Shown: positions 8,600-17,141, counted from the stretch's first letter. The stretch is 64,000 nt of DNA from Streptomyces halobius (GCF_023277745.1 NZ_CP086322.1:62001-126000), one strand, 5' to 3'. Notes: generated from the letters alone by a model not told the origin. Numbers and translations are program-made.

Positions 8600-8990
8600 A
8601 CGCAAGGAGGAGTTCTATGTAGGAGGGACCGTCTCGTTGTGGTGCTGCGTGAAAGATGAAGGATTTGACCCTTCGGAGTCGCCCTGCGGGGGAGGCTTCA
8701 AACCACCTCATGCTGCGTTGGCTGATTGTGTCCCGAACGCGAAAGGGAGTTGAGCCTAGGACAGCTTCTGGAAGCGATGCTGTGCGAGAGATGAAGGTGT
8801 GGCCCTTCGGAGTCGCTCTGCGGAGGGAGATTTCAAACCGCCTCATGCCGCGTTAGCGAAGACTGTCGAGGTGTTGTGAACATGAACATGAACGTGGAAG
8901 GTGGGTCGGGTCGTGTTACTGGGTCCGGCGTACTAACTGCGGTGCTGTACGAAGAGATGGAGGTTGTCTGGCCCTCCGGCGTCGGTACGC
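8591..8990 (+). repeat. three-unit tandem array of structured non-coding repeats
   Basis: Three related units begin near 8591, 8728 and about 8880 (spacing 135-165 bp). Units 1 and 2 align over about 130 bp, from GTGTCC(T/C)GAACGC to TTCAAACC(A/G)CCTCATGC(T/C)GCGTT; unit 3 keeps only two blocks. Inside each unit a hairpin GAAGG...CCTTC (8658-8673 in unit 1, and in unit 2) becomes GGAGG...CCTCC in unit 3. A second hairpin CCC-TGCG-GGG in unit 1 becomes CTC-TGCG-GAG in unit 2. Paired changes on both arms are the mark of conserved RNA structure. Frames through the array are not conserved between units. It is written on the plus strand, the sense in which the stems were read, but strand and function are unknown. 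Confidence 0.6.
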
Positions 8991-9194
8991 GACGATCGCG
9001 TCGGGCTCGGCGTCCGCGGCGGCAAGGGCCCGCTCGGCCCGCATGAGCAACTCGGGTACTGGTGTCCCGGCATCCGGCAGCTCGGCCCGGGTGAGGAGAC
9101 CGTGGAGCCGGTACTCCTCGGCGTTCGGGATCTTCCGGAGCGTCGCCGGGTTCTTGTCGTCGAGCCCGAGGACGAAGATGTGTGAGCTCGCCAT
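8990..9194 (-). pseudogene. ATP-grasp-type protein, N-terminal fragment
   Basis: From ATG 9194 the minus strand reads MASSHIFVLGLDDKNPATLR, then IPNAEEYRLHGLLTRAELPD and EPDAIVAY. This matches the start of a group of actinobacterial ATP-grasp (carbamoyl-phosphate-synthase-like) proteins. Homology stops near 8990, at the right edge of the repeat array, before any nucleotide-binding motif. The remaining frame to 8916 is low-complexity arginine-rich sequence. The gene was truncated at the array boundary. Confidence 0.5.
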
Positions 9195-9283
9195 GGAGAC
9201 CGAGTAGCCGCGACGTGCGGCCCCGAAACCCCGCACTGCGCGTGGGCGTGATTCGGCCGGCCGGGCCAGGGGTACCCGGGGCC

Positions 9284-10048
9284 ATGCCCGAGCTGCCTGA
9301 CGTCGAGGGATTCCGGGAAATCCTGGCCTCCTGTGCGCGCGGCCGCCGGATCAAGCGGGTCGAAGTCATGGACGCCGACGTGTTGCACGGAGCGGGCGCC
9401 CGGAGGCTGGCCCGTGAGCTGACCGGCCGCCGCCTCGCCGAGCCGGAGCGGCACGGCAAGTGGCTGCTCGTCCGCACCGACGGTCCCACCGTGCTCCTTC
9501 ACTTCGGCATGACCGGTCTGCTGCTCTGCTGCGACGCCGACGAGCCGCGCCACCGGCACGACCGGGTCGTTCTCACCGTCGACGGCCACGAGCTCCGCTA
9601 CCGCGATCAGCGCAAGCTGCGCGGCCTGTGGCCCGACGATCCCGACCGCGTACTGAGCGACCAGGGCCCGGACGCGATGGACCTCGGCCTCGCGGACTTC
9701 AGGGAGCTGCTCTCAGCCCGGCGGGGCGGGCTGAAGTCGGCGCTGATGAACCAGTCGCTGCTCGCCGGGCTCGGCAACCTGACCGCCGACGAGATCCTGT
9801 GGCGAGCCCGGCTGCGCCCCTCCCGTGCCGCTTCCGGGCTCACCGGCGAGGAGGTGCGGCGCCTGCACGCACGGCTGCGCAGCGTCCTGCGCTCCTCGAT
9901 ACGCGTCGGCCAGATCCCGCCGAGGCCCAGCTGGCTGACCGGGCACCGCGACGACGCGGACCCGCACTGCCCGCGCTGCGACGGCCGGCTGCGCCGCGAC
10001 CGCATCGCCGGCCGCACGGCGGTGTGGTGCCCGGCGTGCCAGCGCTGA
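9284..10048 (+). CDS. Fpg/Nei-family DNA glycosylase/AP lyase
   Basis: A 254-aa base-excision-repair enzyme that removes oxidised bases and nicks the abasic site. The start is ATG 9284, because processed Pro2 must be the N-terminal nucleophile: MPELPDVEGF shows P2 and the catalytic E3. The second catalytic lysine is K59 in RHGKWLLV. The H2TH DNA-binding region includes NQSLLAGLGNLTADEILWRA near residues 150-170. A C-terminal zinc finger has two CxxC pairs (CPRC and CPAC). The protein is slightly short for the family, and nearer the actinobacterial Nei/Fpg-like branch than classical MutM. It converges on the Ku gene, so two DNA-repair genes sit tail to tail. Confidence 0.92.
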   Translation: MPELPDVEGFREILASCARGRRIKRVEVMDADVLHGAGARRLARELTGRRLAEPERHGKWLLVRTDGPTVLLHFGMTGLLLCCDADEPRHRHDRVVLTVDGHELRYRDQRKLRGLWPDDPDRVLSDQGPDAMDLGLADFRELLSARRGGLKSALMNQSLLAGLGNLTADEILWRARLRPSRAASGLTGEEVRRLHARLRSVLRSSIRVGQIPPRPSWLTGHRDDADPHCPRCDGRLRRDRIAGRTAVWCPACQR

Positions 10049-10092
10049 ACACGCATGGGCGGAGCGCTCCGGCACGGCGCGGCGGCGAGGTC

Positions 10093-10150
10093 CGGTCCTT
10101 CTCGTCCGAGGTTCGGTCCTTCTCGTTGTTCGAGATCCGGTCCTTCTCGT
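10093..10150. repeat. three direct copies of CGGTCCTTCTCGT
   Basis: The 13-mer occurs at 10093-10105, 10114-10126 and 10138-10150, spaced 21 and 24 bp, in the short gap between the convergent Fpg and Ku genes. No palindrome or terminator pairing was found. It could be local tandem duplication or a protein-binding cluster. Confidence 0.6.
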
Positions 10151-10165
10151 TGCCGCTGGACCGTC

Positions 10166-11089
10166 TCACGAAGCGTTCCCGAGGGCCTCGATGAGCTCGT
10201 CCCGGTTCATCGAAGAGCGCCCGGGGATGTCGGCATCGGCGGCACGTTCGTAGAGCTGCTTCTTGTTGAGCCGTTCCAGACCGCCGCCCTTGCGAGCGCC
10301 CTTGCGCTGCTTGCCCCCCGCCCGGTCGACGCTCTTCTGCAGTACGTCCATCAGGTCGACCACGTTGGTGGCCTGCGGAGGCGGCTCGGCCTTCTCGTAT
10401 GTCTCCCCCTTGGCCTTCGCCTCGACGAGCTCCAGAACGCGCTCGCGGAAGGTATCCCGGTATTCCTCCGGGTGCCACTCCATATCGAGGGCCTCGACCA
10501 GCTCCACCGCCGTCTTGAGCTCCTTCTCGGGCAGCTTGCGCTTCCCCGGTGTCGTGGAGATCTCCTCCTTCGGGTCCCGGACTTCGTCCGCCCAGTGCAG
10601 GGTGTGCACGGCCAGGACGTCCGCCTCGGCCTTCACCGCGAGGAGGTACTCGCGGTTGCGCATCACGAACGTGGCGATCCCGGCGCGGCTGGTCCGTGAC
10701 AACGCCTCGTGAAGCAACGCGTACACCTTCGCGTGCTCCTCGTCCTTGGGCGCCAGCCAGTAGGTCCGGTCGAAGTAGATCGGGTCGACCTCGTCCAGAT
10801 CGACGAATCCGCTGATCTCCAGTGCCTGCGAGCGGCCGGGCGCGATCTCGTCCAGCTCGTCCGGCTCGACGACGACGTACTCGCCGTCCGTCTCAAGGCC
10901 CTTGACGATGTCCTCGGCCGCGACCTCCTTGCCGGTGCGCTCGTTCACGCGCTTGTTGCGGATCCGGTCCGAGGTCCCCCGCTCCAGCTGCCGGAACCGG
11001 ATCGTATGGCTCTCCGTCGCGCTGAACAGCTGCACCGGCAGCGAGACAAGGCCGAACGTCAGCGTCCCGCTCCATATCGGGCGTGCCAT
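10166..11089 (-). CDS. ku: Ku protein, non-homologous end joining
   Basis: A 307-aa bacterial Ku, the homodimeric ring that binds double-strand DNA ends and recruits the end-joining ligase. The start is ATG 11089 (MARPIWSGTLTFGLVSLPVQ), the conserved opening of the family; a GTG/ATG six codons upstream is less likely. The beta-barrel core runs to about residue 255, with ERTGKEVAAEDIVKG and YYLAPKD-type (YWLAPKDEE) motifs. The C-terminus is an extended Lys-rich linker followed by a Rho_N/SAP-like module, ERLNKKQLYERAADADIPGR, known to modulate DNA binding in Streptomyces Ku proteins. No ligase D gene is adjacent. Confidence 0.93.
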   Translation of the reverse strand: MARPIWSGTLTFGLVSLPVQLFSATESHTIRFRQLERGTSDRIRNKRVNERTGKEVAAEDIVKGLETDGEYVVVEPDELDEIAPGRSQALEISGFVDLDEVDPIYFDRTYWLAPKDEEHAKVYALLHEALSRTSRAGIATFVMRNREYLLAVKAEADVLAVHTLHWADEVRDPKEEISTTPGKRKLPEKELKTAVELVEALDMEWHPEEYRDTFRERVLELVEAKAKGETYEKAEPPPQATNVVDLMDVLQKSVDRAGGKQRKGARKGGGLERLNKKQLYERAADADIPGRSSMNRDELIEALGNAS

Positions 11090-11122
11090 CCTCGTCACCT
11101 CCACCATGCGCGTATCACGTCG

Positions 11123-11702
11123 TCAGGCGCCGAGCTGCGGCAGCACCTTGGTGCGGTGGAAGTCGAAGAAGCCGCGCTGGTCCGGCCCGATCCGGGTGAC
11201 GTACACGGTGTCGAACCCGGCCTCGGCGTATGCCGTGAGCCCGGCCACGTGCTCGTCCACATCGTCGCCGCACGGGAACACCTCGGCCACCATGTCCTCC
11301 GTCACGAGTTCACACGCCTGCTCGAAGTGGCGTGGGGCGGGGAGTTCCTGGCCCAGCTGACCGGGGAGTCGCGCATCCGACCCCAGCTGGTGCGCGGTGC
11401 GCACCGCCTCGTTCCGGTCGGGACCGAAGCAGACCTTCACGCCGCCCTACCGGCTTGGGCCCGCCGCCGCTGTCCCGGTAGCGATCGATGAGCTCCTTGT
11501 CGGGGGCCATCGTGATGTATCCGTCGCGACCGCCGATGAGCGACCACACGAAGGGGCTGTGCCCCTGGGCATCGTTCCAGGGGTGGTAGTGGTCGGAGAT
11601 CCACAGTGCCTCGTACCCCGCCTGCTCCGCCATCCACGCCTGCTCGACGAGGTCGGCCGGGCCGTGTTCCTCGCAGGCCAGGAAGTATCCGTAGGTGGTC
11701 AT
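11123..11702 (-). pseudogene. F420-dependent LLM-class oxidoreductase, internally deleted
   Basis: From ATG 11702 the frame reads MTTYGYFLACEEHGPADLVE and then ALWISDHYHPWNDAQGHSPF, the N-terminus of F420-dependent glucose-6-phosphate-dehydrogenase-like LLM enzymes with the F420-contacting W-SDH-HPW motif. After about 70 residues it jumps directly to the C-terminal part (ITMAPDKELIDRYRD), then shifts frame near 11440 to MKVCFGPDRNEAVRTAHQL and ends RGFFDFHRTKVLPQLGA. About 120 central residues are missing, so the TIM barrel cannot form. Dead gene. Confidence 0.8.
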
Positions 11703-11923
11703 GGCGCCCTCCCGCGCGCGGTTGTCCTGCTGCCGGGTAACCGCGGTGGGCGACGCGGAAACCTCGCCTCCGGGCCGCACGTGTACGGGCACCGGCTGAG
11801 CGCGTACCGTGGAAGTGGTGCTTCGGGCCAGAGGCATGCCGCGGACCGTTCCGGTGGCGGCGTCTACTGGCCGGCTCCCGCGGCGGACAGCTATCAGCCC
11901 GTCCGACAGGTGCGGGAGCCGTC

Positions 11924-12772
11924 ATGCGTACGGACAATTCTTCATCGAAGGCGCCTCTCCGTAGTTCCAAGGAGCCCCTCTGTAGCGGCTCCCGCAGGAA
12001 ACCCGCCCACCGGCGCCACGAGGACACCCCCGACACCGCATCCGCCTTCCGCAGGCTGGCGTACCTGCCGGAGGGTCCCGAGCGCGCGGCAGTACGGGAG
12101 GAGATCATCCGGGCGTGGATGCCGGTGGCCGAACGCGCGACCCACCGCTTCCGCCACCGCGGGGAGAGCGGTGAGGACCTCCTCCAGGTCGCCGCGCTCG
12201 GCCTGGTCAAGGCAGTCGACCACTACGAACCGGAGCGCGGCTGCGCCTTCGTCTCCTTCGCGATCCCCACGATCGTCGGGGAGCTCAAGCGCCACCTCCG
12301 CGACCACCTGTGGAGCCTGCACGTACCGCGCCGCTTCCAGGAACTGCACAGCAAGGCCTACCTGGCCACCGTCGAGCTGGACCAGGCCCACCCCGGCGCC
12401 TCCCCCACCCCTCGTGAGATCGCCGAGCACACGGGCCTGACCGAGAGCGAGGCGGCCACCGGGGTATTGGCACACGACGCCTACAGAGCCGCCTCCCTTG
12501 ACGCCCCCATCCACGGCGTCGACGCCTCGAGCCTCGCCGACACCCTGGGCGACGATGACCACGCGCTCGACCTCGTGGTCGACCGCGAATCGCTCAAACC
12601 CCTCCTGGCCGACCTGTCGGAGCGCCAACAGCGCATCCTCTACCTGCGGTTCTTCCGCGATTTCACCCAGGCACAGATCGCCGACCGGATCGGCGTCTCC
12701 CAGATGCAGGTATCCCGCCTCCTCCGGTCGACCTGCGCTCAACTGCGCGAGGGACTCCTCGCCGGCGCCTGA
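11924..12772 (+). CDS. RNA polymerase sigma factor, SigB/SigF/SigG family
   Basis: A 282-aa group 3 sigma factor of the stress/sporulation type. Region 2 is clear at about residues 75-125 (GEDLLQVAALGLVKAVDHYE and SFAIPTIVGELKRHLRD), region 3 near 150-180 (PTPREIAEHTGLTESEA), and region 4 at 230-275 (LSERQQRILYLRFFRDFTQA, IADRIGVSQMQVSRLLR). The first 40 residues are a polar extension common in the Streptomyces paralogues. ATG 11924 is the upstream start; later ones are possible. No anti-sigma gene is adjacent, so regulation by a remote anti-sigma factor is assumed from the family. Confidence 0.93.
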   Translation: MRTDNSSSKAPLRSSKEPLCSGSRRKPAHRRHEDTPDTASAFRRLAYLPEGPERAAVREEIIRAWMPVAERATHRFRHRGESGEDLLQVAALGLVKAVDHYEPERGCAFVSFAIPTIVGELKRHLRDHLWSLHVPRRFQELHSKAYLATVELDQAHPGASPTPREIAEHTGLTESEAATGVLAHDAYRAASLDAPIHGVDASSLADTLGDDDHALDLVVDRESLKPLLADLSERQQRILYLRFFRDFTQAQIADRIGVSQMQVSRLLRSTCAQLREGLLAGA

Positions 12773-12963
12773 GGACGCGTACGACGTGCCCGTACAGGCA
12801 TACGACGCGTAAGGCCGGGTAATCGAGGCCAACCCGGCGGTTCGGCACGACAGCCTCCGGGCCAGCTGGGGCGGCCGGACCGCGGCCGGCTTCCCCACGC
12901 GCCCCCGGCGCACTCCCGTGATTAGCTGGCACAAAGCACCCCGCTAAGGCGTGGAGCAGCGCC

Positions 12964-13677
12964 GTGGACGAATCAGCGATCGGGCTGGCACGGATGTTCG
13001 CCGACCTGGCACAACAGCTGCAGCAAAAGGGCAGCTGGGAGCAGACCCTCACCGAGGTCGTCGAAGCGGTCCACTGGGCCGTGCACGGATGCGACGGGGC
13101 GGGTGCGATGCTGCACCGGGCCAAGGGGACGTCCGAGAGCCCCGCGTTCACCGCGGAATGGGTACACAGCTGCGACCGCGCCCAGCTGGAGCTCGGTGAA
13201 GGCCCCAGCCTGGACGTCGCGGCGGAGCACCCCGTCGTGCGCATCCCGGACATGGCCACCGAGCCCCGCTGGCCACGCTTCGCCGCCCGGGCCCACGTAC
13301 TCGGCGTGGGCTCCATGCTCGTCCACCGGCTGCCCTCCGCAGCGGGACTGTCCTGTTCACTCAACCTCTACGGGACGCTGCCAGGGGCCTTCGACGCCAC
13401 CGCCGAAGAACTGGCCGAGATCTTCGCCGCGCACGCCTCCGTGGCACTCGCCGGCGCCCGCGTGCAGGAGACGCTGGAGGCGGCCGTCGCCTCACGACAG
13501 AGCATCGGCGAAGCCTGCGGCATCCTCATGGAGCGGCACGGGACCACCTCCCGGCAAGCCTTCGACATGCTCGTACGGGCCTCACAACACATGAACGTCA
13601 AGCTCCGGCACATCGCCGAAGCCGTGGTACGCACGGGGCGGGACCCCAACGACGTCATGCATCACCGGGACGGCTGA
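12964..13677 (+). CDS. GAF and ANTAR domain-containing regulator
   Basis: A 237-aa protein with GTG start at 12964. A GAF sensor domain spans about residues 10-165 (ELGEGPSLDVAAEHPVVRIP and the FAARAHVLGVGSML segment), and an ANTAR RNA-binding helical domain follows at about 170-225 (SIGEACGILMERHGTTSRQA then AFDMLVRASQHMNVKLR). ANTAR proteins bind paired hexaloop hairpins in nascent mRNA to prevent termination. Its position just after the sigma factor gene suggests a shared stress programme, although the 190-bp gap implies its own promoter. Confidence 0.9.
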   Translation: MDESAIGLARMFADLAQQLQQKGSWEQTLTEVVEAVHWAVHGCDGAGAMLHRAKGTSESPAFTAEWVHSCDRAQLELGEGPSLDVAAEHPVVRIPDMATEPRWPRFAARAHVLGVGSMLVHRLPSAAGLSCSLNLYGTLPGAFDATAEELAEIFAAHASVALAGARVQETLEAAVASRQSIGEACGILMERHGTTSRQAFDMLVRASQHMNVKLRHIAEAVVRTGRDPNDVMHHRDG

Positions 13678-13796
13678 CCGCGGTCAGGACGTACGCCCGT
13701 CGCACGGCCCCGCCTCCCCGCGCGGTTTCGAATCCCCTCACGTGGTGACCCGACGATGAGCACGCGCGGGAGGAGTGAGTGAGAGGAGTGAGCGAG

Positions 13797-14009
13797 ATGT
13801 CGAACCCTCAGGCTCGGGAGGAGCGGCGCGACGGCAGAAGCGCGGCCACGCCGCTGGAGCAGGCCAAGACCAAGGCCGGCATGGACCGCAAGATCGGCCC
13901 CGGTGGTGCCGAGCATGCGCACGGCACGGACAAGGGCCGCAAGGGCGGGGGCGAGGGTGGTGGAGTCCCGCCTGACCAGCAGCCCGATCACCCCGAGGGA
14001 GACGGGTGA
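13797..14009 (+). CDS. small hydrophilic Gly-rich protein
   Basis: A 70-aa protein starting MSNPQAREERRDGRSAATPL, strongly charged and ending in a Gly-rich tail (GGGEGGGVPPDQ). The ATG at 13797 is chosen because the six upstream codons are poorly conserved-looking. No domain is recognised. It sits between the GAF-ANTAR gene and another small basic protein, and composition suggests a disordered stress-type protein. Function unknown. Confidence 0.5.
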   Translation: MSNPQAREERRDGRSAATPLEQAKTKAGMDRKIGPGGAEHAHGTDKGRKGGGEGGGVPPDQQPDHPEGDG

Positions 14010-14059
14010 GCCGTACGCGTGCTCGGGTATTGCGCAGGCAAACAGCGAAAGGGGCGATC

Positions 14060-14383
14060 ATGCCCGCCGGAGCGAGTGACAAGCGTGAGCGGCAGTACGA
14101 GAAGATCAAGCAGAGCCAGCTGGACACCGGACGCAGCGAGCGGGATGCCGAACGGATCGCCGCCGCCACCGTCAACAAGGAGCGCGCCCGCAGCGGCGAA
14201 GCCGAACGCTCGAGCAAACTGTCGCAGCAGGACATCTCGTCCGGCCGCAGGGGCGGTAAGCGCTCAGGTCAGGGGCCGGGCGGCCGCACCAAGGACCAGC
14301 TCTACGAGGAGGCCAAGCGACAGAACATCGAGGGCCGCTCGAAGATGAACAAGGAGGAGCTGGAGCGGGAAGTCGGTGACTGA
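14060..14383 (+). CDS. small basic protein with Rho_N/SAP-like C-terminal module
   Basis: A 107-aa protein starting at ATG 14060 (MPAGASDKRERQYEKIKQSQ). The N-terminal half is a charged helix with an ERIAAATVNKERA segment, as in proteins annotated as plasmid-stabilisation-like in Streptomyces. The last 30 residues, TKDQLYEEAKRQNIEGRSKM followed by NKEELEREV, have the pattern K-x-QLYE-A---I-GRS-MN-(D/E)EL, matching the C-terminal tail of the Ku protein encoded 3 kb away. This module binds nucleic acid in other proteins. A DNA-binding stress role is inferred. Confidence 0.7.
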   Translation: MPAGASDKRERQYEKIKQSQLDTGRSERDAERIAAATVNKERARSGEAERSSKLSQQDISSGRRGGKRSGQGPGGRTKDQLYEEAKRQNIEGRSKMNKEELEREVGD

Positions 14384-14624
14384 GCCGCTCCCGCGGAGCA
14401 GCGGGGGTGAGGGATGAGGATCGGGCCGCTCGGCTGACGGACGGCCCGATCGCGCATCTGAAGTCCCGGGCCTCGCCTTGCTGCCTGGATCTGCTCCCAC
14501 GTCGCGTGGTCCCACTCCGTGTGCGGCGGGTCGGTGGGACGGCCGGGGTCCGCGACGAAAACCGTGTGTCAGTGGTGCCGTCGGGTATCACGCGGAGACC
14601 GCCTCAAGTCCCGTTTTCCCCTGC

Positions 14625-15300
14625 TCATCCGAACAGCGCACGGGGCTTGAGCGGTAGCGCCCGCATGCCCTCGCCGGTGCGCACGGCCGTGAGGAATTCG
14701 GCGAGCGTCTCCTCGGCCGTGTGCGGCGGGGTCCAGTCCAGCTGGTTCCCGGGCCCGTGCAGCGTCCAGGAGGGGCAGCTCGAGTACGGCGTCGAGCAAC
14801 TGCGGCGGGACGGGGCGGTGTGGGCCGTCCACGCGGCGCGTGCGGCGGCGTGGACGGCCTGCCGGGGCAGCCGCACCACGCGGGCGTCGAGCAGTCGGGC
14901 CAAGCACCCCCCGCGTCGATCACGGTTCGGCGGCCAGGTTGAAGGCGCCGGGCGTCGCCCAGTGCGGCGAGGCGGTAGGACGCGGCGGCGGCGTCCGCGT
15001 GCAGCACCTGGAAGGCCAGGCCCTCGATATCCGGGACGACGGGGATCAGCCCGGGCCGCACCAGACGGTGGGCCGGAACGGTCCGGCGAAGAGACGGCGT
15101 TGCTCCATGGCTGACGCGCGCTGGAAGGTGAAGCCGGACCGCACGCGCACGACGCGCCGCTTCGCGTGCTTGGCCTCGAAGCGTCAAGGACCCGTTCGCA
15201 TAGGCCCTTTCACGGGAATAGGCCACGTCGGGTCGGCCGTGGGTGGCCACTCCTCCCCGACAGGCGGACGCTTGGGCCCGGGGGCGTAGGCGGCCAGGGA
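14625..15300 (-). pseudogene. NAD-dependent epimerase/SDR, multiply frameshifted
   Basis: The minus strand carries consecutive pieces of an extended-SDR sugar-epimerase-like protein in different frames: YAPGPKRPPVGEEWPPTADP (near 15285), VRSGFTFQRASAMEQRRLFA (near 15115), IEGLAFQVLHADAAAASYRL (near 15010), VIDA and ARLLDARVVRLPRQAVHAAA (near 14890), and TAEETLAEFLTAVRTGEGM to the stop at 14625. At least four frame changes are needed. The N-terminal NAD-binding glycine motif is missing. Confidence 0.65.
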
Positions 15301-15610
15301 CGAGGCGGCGTCGAACCGGCGAGGGTCGGGATGGGGAGCGAGCTTCTTCTTCGGCCGCTCGGCTCCGAACCGTCCCCCGCACCGGTGCGTTCTCGTCGAT
15401 CACCGCGGTGTACGGGTAGGGCGGGTAGCCGTGGTTCCAGCCTTGGACGGCGTGCTGGAATTGTCCGCCCATCGACACCTCCATCATCGTCGCCCGGCAG
15501 CCCTCCGCATCGACCTGGCTGTACCGGCAGGTGCGCAGCCTCCCGGACTCGGTGCCGCCTACAGGTTCGTTGGCGTACACCACCTCCACGCCGATCCGCT
15601 CCAGCTCGTG
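15301..15610 (-). other. unassigned coding scrap
   Basis: A minus-strand frame opens with MEVVYANEPVGGTESGRLRT and includes MGGQFQHAVQGW and YPPYPYTAVIDENAPVR, which look like ordered protein. It then merges into the epimerase remnant in a way that makes no single protein. No family was recognised. Probably the 3' end of an unrelated gene brought next to the epimerase by deletion. Confidence 0.3.
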
Positions 15611-15625
15611 CTCAGCGTCTCAGCG

Positions 15626-16156
15626 TCATGAACTGGGGGAAAGACTCGGGTTCGGGTCATAGACCGGGACCTGTGCCTGCAGGTTGAAGGTCGCCGCCCC
15701 GGCTTCTTCGAAGCGCACAGTGAACTTCACGAAGTCACCGCCCCGCACCAACTGGCGCAGGTCACGCAAGACAAGGTGTGTTTTGCCGGGCTCCAGCTCC
15801 TGGAGCTTGTCGGGAGGAAGGGGCACACCGTCTGGGAGCGACTTGCCGTCGGAGTCCACGATCTCCACCGAGCCGGCCGCCGGAGTCGACGCACTCACCA
15901 GCCGGTCCGCATCCGGCCCCTTGTTATAGAGCCACATATAGGCTGGCACGTCATCGCCCCGCTCCCACGGTTTGCCCGTGGGCTCCGCGATATGCGCATA
16001 GCGGATCAGTACAGAGCCGACCTTCTCGTTCCGGCCCGGGGCATCCCACTGCTGAGGATCGAAGCCCTCAGCAGCGCATCCGCTCAACGCCAGGGCAGCG
16101 GCAGCGACCAAGGCCGCAACCGGGCGACCCGCGGTGGCGAAACGGCTCAGCAGCAC
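15626..16156 (-). CDS. PCu(A)C/DUF461-like lipoprotein
   Basis: A lipoprotein of about 176 aa from the GTG at 16156 (VLLSRFATAGRPVAALVAAA), chosen because it gives a compact signal peptide ending in the lipobox LSGC; the frame is open 35 codons farther upstream. The mature part resembles the PCu(A)C copper-chaperone fold: DDVPAYMWLYNKGPDADRLV then SASTPAAGSVEIV, and later LEPGKTHLVLRDL. The usual copper ligands (the M-x10-M and H-x-M type residues) are not evident, the VEIHEM-type ligand site reading VEIVDSDG. It may be a structural relative that no longer binds Cu(I). Confidence 0.7.
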   Translation of the reverse strand: MLLSRFATAGRPVAALVAAAALALSGCAAEGFDPQQWDAPGRNEKVGSVLIRYAHIAEPTGKPWERGDDVPAYMWLYNKGPDADRLVSASTPAAGSVEIVDSDGKSLPDGVPLPPDKLQELEPGKTHLVLRDLRQLVRGGDFVKFTVRFEEAGAATFNLQAQVPVYDPNPSLSPSS

Positions 16157-16706
16157 GATCAGCTCCTGGATCGGCAGGCGTAACACGGACACGTACTTCA
16201 AGCGAGACGCCCTCACGCTATGTCCTTCACAAATGCCCGCCACACGAGCGGCAAACGACACCGTCGGGCTTCACCCAGGCAGACCACCCGGCCAATGTCG
16301 AACCTGCTCAGCGTTATCCGAGAGCGACCTGATCCGACGGCTACTGGTGTAGACGCGTATTCAACTGTCGCGTGTTGCCCGTGCTGCTGGCCGTGGGAGT
16401 GACTTTCCGTGATCTCCAGGGGCGTATCGGCTCCACGTCCCGCTGTCGCCGACGCATTATTGCCTGTTTCTGGCGTACTCCGGCTGCCCTCCAATCAGGG
16501 CCGGACCCGGGCCCGCCACGGTAGTCCGTACCCGGGGGCCGGAAGGGGAGGGCCGCGTGGCGCCGTGGCCTCGAGGGCCACCGCACGCCACGGCCGCGAC
16601 GCGGCCGCAGCTATCCGTGCCACGCACGGCCCATCGATGGCCGACCGCATCCGTACCGGTCTGCAGGCCGCGACCGCGTCGGGCCCTCGGCTGCGGAGAG
16701 ACGTGG
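16157..16706. other. no gene recognised
   Basis: 550 bases between two minus-strand genes. Frames on both strands are arginine-rich shadows with no family resemblance. The lipoprotein promoter should lie just above 16160, but no clear consensus was found. Confidence 0.35.
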
Positions 16707-17141
16707 CTACGGCGCGTCGCCAGTGGGCAGGTGGCTCAGGGCGTCGGCAAGCTGGCGCGCGGATACCGAACCTGTCTCGGACAGTCCGGCGTCCAGCCAG
16801 GCCCGGCGCGCGGCGTCCTTGTCGCCCTCAGCCGCGGCCAGGACGTTCTCCTTCGCGCTGTTCTCGTGGATCGGTTCAGTGTCCGGGCCGTGGTCGGTGA
16901 GGTGGACGACGGTATGGACCTGCCGCTGGGCGTTGGAGGCCACCTGCTCGTTGAGGCGGTAGACGCGGAGTCGGTGTCCGACGAGGGAGCGGGCCCGCTC
17001 GATCATCGCCCGGCCGGCGTCGATGTCGCCACGGTCGGTGCGCAGGTGCTCGAGCTCGCCGGAGGTGTTGCGGACGACCAGGACGCCGCGGGTGCTGGTG
17101 GCCTCCACGTACACGGCAAGGAGCGTGGCCGTGAACTGCAT
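16707..17141 (-). CDS. hypothetical protein, complete copy of a duplicated gene
   Basis: A protein of about 144 aa from ATG 17141 (MQFTATLLAVYVEATSTRGV); an ATG at 17210 is an alternative. Recognisable blocks are LVVRNTSGELEHLRTDRGDI, RSLVGHRLRVYRLNEQVASN and VHTVVHLTDHGPDTEPIHEN, followed by an alanine-rich helix and GSVSARQLADALSHLP. No domain is named. A truncated second copy lies at 20033-20330 in the same orientation. The two copies bracket the chaplin genes, hinting at a duplication that involved this stretch. Confidence 0.55.
   Translation of the reverse strand: MQFTATLLAVYVEATSTRGVLVVRNTSGELEHLRTDRGDIDAGRAMIERARSLVGHRLRVYRLNEQVASNAQRQVHTVVHLTDHGPDTEPIHENSAKENVLAAAEGDKDAARRAWLDAGLSETGSVSARQLADALSHLPTGDAP

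Noticed and set aside
8690..8715. tRNA-like T-loop (GGCTTCAAACC) in the repeat array
   Set aside because: No acceptor, D or anticodon stem can be formed around it; it is part of the repeat unit instead.
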